DNA of 5,062 bases from Bacteroidota bacterium (lineage in GTDB: Bacteria; Bacteroidota; Ignavibacteria; UBA10030). The stretch lies in contig DMMN01000103.1 in assembly GCA_003453835.1 (NCBI GenBank), positions 2,523-7,584 on the forward strand. Direction: 5' to 3'. Position numbers and translations under genes: made by a program. The notes beneath the pieces are model-generated. The model was not told where the DNA came from and did not search any database. It was given only the letters and a program-made list of their open reading frames with translations. This document shows positions 1-5,062 of this stretch, piece by piece. The stretch's first letter is position 1. Each line of letters opens with the position of its first letter.

Positions 1-23
1 TCTACCAACTGAGTTACTCCCGC
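1..23 (-). tRNA. tRNA-Gly, 5' part only (cut by window edge)
   Basis: Read on the minus strand, this stretch starts GCGGGAG, then TA, then the D-arm sequence ACTCAGTTGGTAGA. That is the first 23 nt of a canonical tRNA: acceptor 5' strand, positions 8-9, and most of the D arm. The rest, including the anticodon, lies beyond the left edge. Glycine identity is inferred from the GC-rich acceptor beginning G1-C2, which is typical of bacterial tRNA-Gly, and from its place directly after tRNA-Thr(UGU) and tRNA-Tyr(GUA), where the classical cluster has tRNA-Gly(UCC). It lies 65 nt downstream of tRNA-Tyr and is probably in the same transcript. The isoacceptor cannot be read here. Confidence 0.8.
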
Positions 24-88
24 CTTGACGATCGCCATCTCCGACTGCTACTTGTCAATGAGGAACTGGCGAACGAACATCCCCTACG

Positions 89-171
89 TGGGCAGGGAAG
101 GATTCGAACCTCCGAAGGCATAAGCCGTCAGATTTACAGTCTGATGCGTTTAACCACTTCGCTACCTGCCC
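89..171 (-). tRNA. tRNA-Tyr (anticodon GUA)
   Basis: The 83-nt gene folds as a class II tRNA. The acceptor GGGCAGG pairs perfectly with CCTGCCC. The anticodon stem TCAGA/TCTGA closes the loop CTGTAAA, which carries GTA (Tyr). There is a long variable arm with a GGC/GCC stem. The T arm has stem GGAGG/CCTTC (one G-T pair) around TTCGAAT. The discriminator is A at 89, followed by CGT, so the 3' CCA is not encoded and must be added by tRNA nucleotidyltransferase. It lies 35 nt downstream of tRNA-Thr and 65 nt upstream of tRNA-Gly, consistent with one polycistronic tRNA transcript. Confidence 0.97.
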
Positions 172-206
172 AAACCGAACATGCAAGGAACGCATATCAG
201 TCGTTG

Positions 207-279
207 AGCTGGCGACCAGACTTGAACTGGTGACCTGCTGATTACAAGTCAGCTGCTCTACCAACTGAGCTACGCCAGC
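207..279 (-). tRNA. tRNA-Thr (anticodon UGU)
   Basis: The 73-nt gene gives a perfect cloverleaf. The acceptor GCTGGCG pairs with CGCCAGC, the D stem is GCTC/GAGC, and the anticodon stem GCTGA/TCAGC surrounds the loop CTTGTAA with anticodon TGT (Thr). The T stem ACCAG/CTGGT surrounds TTCAAGT. The discriminator is T at 207, followed by CAA, so CCA is not encoded. It is the first tRNA of the cluster. The order Thr(UGU)-Tyr(GUA)-Gly is that of the thrU-tyrU-glyT-thrT-tufB cluster known from E. coli and conserved in many phyla. Confidence 0.97.
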
Positions 280-612
280 GACATCACACCGACCCGCTCT
301 ACGCGACCACATCGCTCGTCCAAATGAAGAGCAAAACAACCGTCCTCGACTCAAACGATCTGAGAACCGTGATACAGCGAGGATGTCATACGAATTCCCC
401 CCGCTGCGAGCAATCCCCTCCGCGAATAGCGATTTCATCCATCCGCAGTTACACTTTCCTGGTTCAACTAGGGGAAATTGTTCTTAGAGCGGAATTTTGA
501 GCCTTGTAATATAATAAAAATTGCCACAGAGTCAACCGTGACATTCAATAAAGGTAGACAAAAAACGGAGTGCAGATGTCTTTCACTTTGACATGAGATA
601 TCACTGATTCCT
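280..612. other. intergenic region between the DUF2723 gene and the tRNA cluster
   Basis: These 333 bases hold no convincing protein gene. The AT-rich right half carries the tRNA promoter (508-535). The left half would be the transcribed leader of the tRNA precursor. There is a small inverted repeat at 576-594 (5-bp stem ATGTC/GACAT, 9-nt loop), and a run of six T on the minus strand at 565-560 lies 10 nt after it, too far for a standard intrinsic terminator. Read-through from the upstream operon into the tRNAs is therefore possible. The reading frame that crosses this region and the tRNAs is a tRNA-derived artefact. Confidence 0.7.
508..535 (-). promoter_or_regulatory. sigma70-type promoter for the tRNA cluster
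   Basis: On the minus strand there is a -35 box TTGACT (535-530, 5 of 6 to consensus), a 16-nt spacer, and a -10 box TATATT (513-508, 5 of 6). The spacer is AT-rich just before the -10 box. Transcription would start near 500-502, giving a leader of about 220 nt before tRNA-Thr. It sits just past the end of the DUF2723 gene and is the best promoter-like sequence upstream of the tRNAs. A weaker pair, TTGCTC (413-408) and TATGAC (390-385) with 17-nt spacing, could be a second, closer start but matches consensus poorly. No experimental start site can be seen. Confidence 0.6.
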
Positions 613-2517
613 TCATTCAATCGACTTCTTCGAGGCAGAAATCTCTTCGTGCAGCTTCCTCGTGGAAACGATTGTCGGATCAATTTCAATCGCTATTTTC
701 AGCAGATCAAGCGCCTCCTTTATCCTTCCCTGACTTCTGAGATAGATGGCGTTCAGAGAGAGCATCTGAACATACGTTGCGTGGAGAACCGTCGTTAGTC
801 GGTTCTTTATGACTCCCTTCCGATAGCGGATTTCCTGGGCTTTTGAGGAGTCGCCGCCTCCTTCCCGCCTGAGACGGAACATCAGGCCGGCAGGTATTCT
901 TTCGTAACCAGGACTGAATTCAGGCCCAATTTCCGGTCCCACATACACGCTTTGCCGCAAGACCGATTTGTCGATCATGTGGTTGATCATTTCCACAAAC
1001 CTCGCCTCGATTTCTCTAGGATCATACGGAAGATCGTGTTCGAATTTGTAAAGCTCTCCCAGGAATGCGTCGATCTTCCCCTTCGACTGTTCGAAGAAGG
1101 CAGGATAACGAGTCTGTAAGTGATGGAAATACCAGGATCGCCTTAGAAGTTCTTTGTCGATAACGACTACATCGGGCCGTTCCAGCCGGAGGTGCTGATA
1201 ATACAGTGCTGGGGAGACAAAATAGTCCCACTGGAAGCTTAAAACCACCGAGTTCGAATCAAGATTCCTCAAGATGTTCTGAGCATAGTCCTCGACGAGG
1301 TAGTTATCCGACTCATCGACCGCCTCAATATTGCTCCACCATTGTGTCAGCGGGAGGATCAGAAGGGCCGTTGCCAGGACCGCCTTCTTCCAGCTCAGTC
1401 GGAAAGCAGCCATCCTCACCTGGACTGCCATGAGACCCATAATTATGAGGAGGCCAATAACTATATAGGCGAGTATGAAGTATGAATCAATATCGTGAAT
1501 ATCATAGTTGATGGAATAAAGAACGCAGGTGAGGAAGGCGATTCCGAGAAAGGAGAAGAGCGGACGATTCCATCGAAGGGCTCGCCAGATTCCGAGGGCC
1601 AAAACGACGATTACGATCCAATGGAACTCCGAGGGAAAGTGCGAAATGAAGTATGCAAGTTGTCTTTCGGCACTCTCTGTGCCTGAGAAGATCCAACTCC
1701 GATACTGCTTCCCTGAAACATGCCAGAAGAATCGCTCGGCTTCTGCAGGATGTCCCCAATCCATCAAAGGACTTTGAAGCGACCGGATTGGGACATAAGC
1801 GTAAACGGATAGTCCGAGGAAAAAGAACGGCGCAAGAGTCACCAACCTGTGAAGTGAGTACCGGCGCACTCCGAAGAACCGGACAAACAGGTATCCGAGA
1901 GACGGGATCAACAAGATCGTCGTCATATGGTTCGTGAAGGAGAGCCCAAGAAGGAAAGACGAAAGGAGGAGCGTTCGCGAGACCAGCTCCCCGCGTTCCA
2001 CCGTCTCCAGAATCCCTTTGCAGAACGTAGAGAGGACGAGAAGAATGAGCAACAGATGCAGCGCGTAGACCTCTACGGCGACCGATTGCGCCCAGATGGT
2101 CGACGACAATCCAAAAACGAGCGAACCTACCATCGTAGGTACTGTGGAGCTTGCATCACGGCTGGATCGACTTGGCCCTTTCTTGCCGGGAACCGACCGG
2201 AAGGTCTTCTCCAGCGCAAGCGAGGTCTTGAAGAATACGCCGACTGCAAGGGCAGTCATAAAAGTTGAGAAGAGATTGAGCTTCACGATCTCCTCGACGC
2301 CGACGGGAATCATCACCACGCATCGCCCCAGGAGCGCAAAAAGCGGATACCCAGTCGGATGGGCAATTCCCAGCGTCGATGCAACTGTCGCAAGCTCACC
2401 GCAGTCGATGAACGAGACTCCAGGGCACATCGTCGTCAGGTAGATCAAGAACGACGCGAGAGAAACCGCTCCCGCCTGGGCGTTTTCGTTGGAAATCACT
2501 TCATTCAACCGTTTCAT
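613..2517 (-). CDS. DUF2723 / TMEM260-like membrane protein, putative GT-C glycosyltransferase with C-terminal TPR
   Basis: This 634-residue protein belongs by sequence signature to the DUF2723 family, related to eukaryotic TMEM260, an ER O-mannosyltransferase. The first extracytoplasmic loop has the family motif, with D38-x-x-E41 and a following HPTGYPLF (53-60). NLFS is at 81-84, and a second signature, W142-A-Q with EVYALH (149-154), follows. Further family-like blocks are SFTNH (193-197), YVPIRS with DWGHP (241-257), YDIHDIDSY (338-346) and RPDVVVID (447-454). I judge about 12 membrane spans between residues 15 and 395 by eye, then a soluble domain at about 400-560 and one TPR-like helix pair near 585-615 (EALDLLKIAIEIDP) with a capping helix. 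A basic, serine-rich loop lies at about 102-125. By analogy with GT-C enzymes it would transfer a lipid-linked sugar to a protein or other acceptor at the outer face of the inner membrane, with D38/E41 as candidate catalytic or metal-binding residues. Donor and acceptor are unknown. The ATG overlaps the glnE stop as ATGA. Possible ribosome-binding bases are GAGG 4 nt upstream or AAGG 13 nt upstream, both inside glnE, so coupling is likely. The family call is strong; the function is inferred. Confidence 0.88.
   Translation of the reverse strand: MKRLNEVISNENAQAGAVSLASFLIYLTTMCPGVSFIDCGELATVASTLGIAHPTGYPLFALLGRCVVMIPVGVEEIVKLNLFSTFMTALAVGVFFKTSLALEKTFRSVPGKKGPSRSSRDASSTVPTMVGSLVFGLSSTIWAQSVAVEVYALHLLLILLVLSTFCKGILETVERGELVSRTLLLSSFLLGLSFTNHMTTILLIPSLGYLFVRFFGVRRYSLHRLVTLAPFFFLGLSVYAYVPIRSLQSPLMDWGHPAEAERFFWHVSGKQYRSWIFSGTESAERQLAYFISHFPSEFHWIVIVVLALGIWRALRWNRPLFSFLGIAFLTCVLYSINYDIHDIDSYFILAYIVIGLLIIMGLMAVQVRMAAFRLSWKKAVLATALLILPLTQWWSNIEAVDESDNYLVEDYAQNILRNLDSNSVVLSFQWDYFVSPALYYQHLRLERPDVVVIDKELLRRSWYFHHLQTRYPAFFEQSKGKIDAFLGELYKFEHDLPYDPREIEARFVEMINHMIDKSVLRQSVYVGPEIGPEFSPGYERIPAGLMFRLRREGGGDSSKAQEIRYRKGVIKNRLTTVLHATYVQMLSLNAIYLRSQGRIKEALDLLKIAIEIDPTIVSTRKLHEEISASKKSIE
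2514..2517 (-). promoter_or_regulatory. ATGA stop-start overlap coupling glnE and the DUF2723 gene
   Basis: The DUF2723 gene ATG (2517-2515) shares bases with the glnE TGA stop (2516-2514). Such four-base overlaps usually mean translational coupling within one mRNA. A GAGG at 2525-2522, inside the last glnE codons, could help re-initiation. No promoter for the second gene alone was recognised by eye within the end of glnE. Confidence 0.8.
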
Positions 2518-5062
2518 TGTGCCTCAGCCGCCTTGAGGATCTTCATGAACAAGCGCTGATTCTCTTTTCTTGTCGAGCTGAGACGCGAACGGAATTCTTT
2601 GGCGGATGGCAGTCCCAGCGCAGCCACGATTGCCTGCCGATGAGAAGCTTCAGTCGGAATAACGAACTCGGGCTTTTCGGAATTCAGCCGGACAAATGTT
2701 TCGAGGAGACGAAACAACGCCAGATTTCTTTGCAGAGCAGTCACTTGACTCTTGGGGAGAATGTCGGCGGTGGAAAGTGCTCTGGCCAATCGAAACATGT
2801 TCGGATCCCGAATCCCCTCGTGCATCCGGCCGAACCGTAGTTGAAGCACTTGCATCAGGAACTCCAGATCGACGAGACCTCCCTTTCCGAATTTCAAATC
2901 TTCCCCCTTTGGAAGCCTCGATCGCTCCGCTTCCATTCTCGTCCGCATCGAGAGAACCTCCTGCGTCCAGCCTCCCGTCAGGGGTGCGTCAAACGTGAAC
3001 CGGCGAAGGTGAGCCAGTACCTCCGAAACGAAGTGCTTGTCGCCTGCGAGCACTCGGGCTTTCAGAAGTGATTGGCGCTCCCAGAGCGAAACACGATCCT
3101 GCAAGTACGATCGGTAATATGAAAACTCGGTGGCGAGAGGCGAATTCTTCCCTTCCGGTCGCAGGCGAAAATCGACTTCATAAATGCCCTTTATTGATTC
3201 CGTAAACTGTTGAACCAGTTCCTGCGCCATCTTGGTGGTCCTGGGTTTTCCACCGCCGTCATAGACAACAATCAGATCCAGATCAGATTCGAATGTGATT
3301 TCGTTGCCACCCAATTTTCCCAGCGCAACGAGGGCAACATCACGCCTCAACCCCTTCTCTCTTATCTCAGATACAGCTTGATCGAAAAGCTCGCGTATGA
3401 TCCCGTCAGCCAACTCGCTTAGCTCACTCGTTGCGCGTTCAATCGAGGCCTTCCCGACGATCAACCGCATGGCGATCTTGAACTCATTGTATGTCTTGTA
3501 TCGTGGGAGATCGTGGGAGTGCAGAAAGCTCCAGCCACGATCCACGCTGAGAATCTCATCAGGCCGACTAACAATGCTCTCGAACAACAACGGCTCGCTG
3601 GAAAGGTATCGAGTGAGCCTCGAGCTTCGCGAACAGAGGAGCACGAGGAGGTCGAGCATACCGTCGTCCGTCAGGGCCTGCCGAAAAGTCCGCTTGATTG
3701 GCTGCGAAGACGCGAGCGTGAGGAAATTGCCGACACACCAATCCGGAGCTCCGTGCTTTCGCGCAAGTGAGATCAACCGGTGGAGCGTCTTCTCATCGAG
3801 AAGGTCGGGAATCTCTCGTACGAGATCGGCGATGTTTCTTGCTGACTCCTCATAATCGAGGAATCCGGCCTTCCTGAGACGCCCGGTGAGCTTCCCCGAC
3901 CGAAGCTCCGATTTCATATCGATCCAGCTCTTGGGCCTGTTTCGTTTTTCGAGTCGGAAGACCGACTTGAACACGGAGCGAACACGTGAACGATGCCGCC
4001 AAAGCTCATGCTCAAACTCCCGAATACCGCGAAATCCCAATTGCTTCGCGAGCACTTCTGTTTCGTCCCTCGATTCCGGCAGAGAGTGCTTTTGCATTGC
4101 GTGGAGAAGTTGAAGTCGATCCTCCACCGTGCGGAGAAATCGATATGCTGATTGCAGACGCCGCCGTTCTGTAGCGGTGATGTGCGAGGCTTCGGCGAGA
4201 CGCGAGATTGCCAGAATCGTATTTCGCTCCCTCAGGCGGGCATCTCCGCCGCCATTCAGGAGCTGAAGGGCTTGGACCACGAATTCGATATCCCGAATTC
4301 CCCCGCTCCCAAGCTTGATGTTTTCTTCTCCCGGAAGTCTTGCCTCGATCATGCTCTTGATCCTCGCAATCTCCTCCATCGGACTGGCAAGGAGCGTCCT
4401 CGGCAGGACGAAGGGTTGAACATCCCTCAGCCAGCGCTCGCCCACTTCCTTATTTCCGGCAACGACTCGAGCCTTGAGAAGCATTTGGCGTTCCCACAGT
4501 TCCCCCCGCGCCTCGTAGTAAAGCATATAGGCCGCACGGGAGAGGGCCAGCGAACCTGAAGAGCCTTCGGGTCGCAATCTCATGTCAACTCTATAAAGAT
4601 GGCCTTCGGAAGTGTGCTCAGTGAGCCGCCGCACCACGAACTCCGAGAGGCGATTGTAGAACTCGTGATAGGTCGATATGCGGTTATGCGGCTCCTTCAA
4701 GTCGCCGTCCCGATCATAGACGAACATGAGATCGATATCCGAGCTGAAGTTCAACTCTTCACCTCCGAGCTTTCCCAGTCCGACGACGGCGAGCTCGTTT
4801 TCGAATACAATCTCTCCCTCACTTGCACGATCCCGGCATCCCAGTTGCACGACGACCTCTATTATAGCGTCGGCGAGGGCGGCCAGTTCCGCGGACGTCG
4901 TGTCGACATTGGCTTCTTTCAGAATTTGCCGCGCACCGATACGGAGGAGTTCACGACGCTGGAATCGCTTTAGTGAATCGAGTTGCTTCTCAGTCCGACC
5001 GAAGAGTTGCGTGGTCTCGCGCGCCTCCCGAAGGTAGATTCCGGAAGATTTCGTTTGCTTCA
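2514..5062 (-). CDS. glnE: bifunctional glutamine synthetase adenylyltransferase / adenylyl-removing enzyme, 5' truncated by window edge
   Basis: GlnE attaches AMP to a tyrosine of glutamine synthetase (inactivating it) and removes it again by phosphorolysis, under control of PII and glutamine. The visible frame is 848 codons, open to the right edge with the first full codon at 5060. E. coli GlnE is 946 residues, so roughly 70-100 N-terminal residues are missing. Upstream of the GTG at 4850 the frame still reads GlnE-like sequence (RRELLRIGARQIL at visible residues 35-47), so that GTG is not the start. Two nucleotidyltransferase domains are present. The N-terminal (adenylyl-removing) one has GLGKLGG at 94-100 and SSDIDL at 106-111, with metal ligands D108 and D110. 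The C-terminal (adenylylating) one has ALGKLGG at 579-585 and SDLDL at 592-596, with D593 and D595. Each is followed by RLRPEG, by LWERQ..LLKARV.AG (188-202; 659-673) and by a GxGG..D.EF block (251-260; 725-734). The C-terminus ends inside the start of the DUF2723 gene (ATGA). No PII or glutamine synthetase gene is visible in this window. Confidence 0.97.
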   Translation of the reverse strand, partial: KQTKSSGIYLREARETTQLFGRTEKQLDSLKRFQRRELLRIGARQILKEANVDTTSAELAALADAIIEVVVQLGCRDRASEGEIVFENELAVVGLGKLGGEELNFSSDIDLMFVYDRDGDLKEPHNRISTYHEFYNRLSEFVVRRLTEHTSEGHLYRVDMRLRPEGSSGSLALSRAAYMLYYEARGELWERQMLLKARVVAGNKEVGERWLRDVQPFVLPRTLLASPMEEIARIKSMIEARLPGEENIKLGSGGIRDIEFVVQALQLLNGGGDARLRERNTILAISRLAEASHITATERRRLQSAYRFLRTVEDRLQLLHAMQKHSLPESRDETEVLAKQLGFRGIREFEHELWRHRSRVRSVFKSVFRLEKRNRPKSWIDMKSELRSGKLTGRLRKAGFLDYEESARNIADLVREIPDLLDEKTLHRLISLARKHGAPDWCVGNFLTLASSQPIKRTFRQALTDDGMLDLLVLLCSRSSRLTRYLSSEPLLFESIVSRPDEILSVDRGWSFLHSHDLPRYKTYNEFKIAMRLIVGKASIERATSELSELADGIIRELFDQAVSEIREKGLRRDVALVALGKLGGNEITFESDLDLIVVYDGGGKPRTTKMAQELVQQFTESIKGIYEVDFRLRPEGKNSPLATEFSYYRSYLQDRVSLWERQSLLKARVLAGDKHFVSEVLAHLRRFTFDAPLTGGWTQEVLSMRTRMEAERSRLPKGEDLKFGKGGLVDLEFLMQVLQLRFGRMHEGIRDPNMFRLARALSTADILPKSQVTALQRNLALFRLLETFVRLNSEKPEFVIPTEASHRQAIVAALGLPSAKEFRSRLSSTRKENQRLFMKILKAAEAQ
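3273..3326 (-). other. glnE: GlnE C-terminal (adenylylating) nucleotidyltransferase motif
   Basis: This segment encodes ALGKLGG, a short linker and ESDLDL, the second copy of the nucleotidyltransferase signature. It has E where many homologues have S just before the SD, but both metal-binding aspartates remain. The motif supports an active adenylyltransferase half. Confidence 0.9.
4728..4781 (-). other. glnE: GlnE N-terminal (adenylyl-removing) nucleotidyltransferase motif
   Basis: This segment encodes GLGKLGG, a short linker and SSDIDL. The two aspartates separated by one residue are the metal-binding pair of the polymerase-beta-like nucleotidyltransferase fold, matching the pair in the E. 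coli removase domain. The motif is intact, so de-adenylylation should be functional. Confidence 0.9.

Noticed and set aside
390..404. Near-repeat of CGAATTCCCCCGCT shared with about 4293-4306
   Set aside because: The second copy is explained by codons for the GSGGIRDIEF block of GlnE. The match is short and the two copies differ by one C, so chance is the simplest reading.
55..438. 127-codon minus-strand reading frame across the tRNA cluster
   Set aside because: It translates tRNA-Thr and tRNA-Tyr themselves, giving the familiar spurious peptide with VAQLVEQLTCNQQV and VAKWLNASDCKSDG. It is a known kind of annotation artefact, not a gene.
588..593. Perfect TTGACA on the plus strand
   Set aside because: No -10 box lies at suitable spacing, and no plus-strand gene follows. 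It points into the 3' end of a minus-strand gene.
560..594. Intrinsic terminator after the DUF2723 gene
   Set aside because: The hairpin has only a 5-bp AT-rich stem, and the T6 run starts 10 nt after it. This does not meet the usual form.
468..689. 73-codon minus-strand reading frame
   Set aside because: It overlaps the 3' end of the DUF2723 gene in another frame and covers the tRNA promoter, with no recognisable protein features.
3397..3855. 152-codon plus-strand frame, and other plus-strand frames from 1206 to 5037
   Set aside because: All lie opposite glnE or the DUF2723 gene, whose protein signatures are unambiguous. The plus-strand translations show low-complexity Arg/Ser-rich sequence typical of antisense shadows.
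4848..4850. GTG as the start of glnE
   Set aside because: The frame is open upstream and encodes GlnE-like sequence. Starting here would leave very little before the first nucleotidyltransferase motif.
1..5062. A previously undescribed system, mobile element, CRISPR array or defence locus
   Set aside because: Coding space is filled by two recognisable families and tRNAs. I saw no long repeats, integrase or transposase motifs, or toxin-antitoxin pairs on either strand.

Overview
This window reads almost entirely on the minus strand and looks like ordinary chromosomal backbone of a Gram-negative-type bacterium with roughly balanced base composition. In transcription order (high to low coordinates) it holds: the 5'-truncated glnE gene, whose product is the bifunctional adenylyltransferase/adenylyl-removing enzyme of glutamine synthetase; a DUF2723/TMEM260-like multi-membrane-span protein with a predicted GT-C glycosyltransferase fold and a C-terminal TPR; a 333-base gap with a good sigma70-type promoter; and a tRNA cluster Thr(UGU)-Tyr(GUA)-Gly, the last cut by the window edge.

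glnE and the DUF2723 gene overlap by four bases (ATGA) and are almost certainly cotranscribed and translationally coupled. The frame of glnE is open to the right edge of the window, so its true start lies outside. The GTG at 4850, where the longest start-to-stop ORF would begin, is internal to the gene. Both nucleotidyltransferase active sites of GlnE are intact, so the organism probably regulates glutamine synthetase by adenylylation.

The tRNA order Thr(UGU)-Tyr(GUA)-Gly matches the start of the classical thrU-tyrU-glyT-thrT-tufB cluster, so tRNA-Thr(GGU) and tuf are expected just beyond the left edge. A TTGACT-16-TATATT promoter lies between the DUF2723 gene and tRNA-Thr and would give a leader of about 220 nt. 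None of the complete tRNAs encodes its CCA end.

Taxonomy cannot be fixed from this sequence. glnE together with a bacterial DUF2723 protein fits FCB-group relatives or other uncultured Gram-negative phyla, but that is inference. I found no mobile element, CRISPR array, phage or defence gene, and no convincing unknown system. The most interesting item is the tight coupling of a nitrogen-control enzyme gene to a poorly understood membrane glycosyltransferase-like gene.
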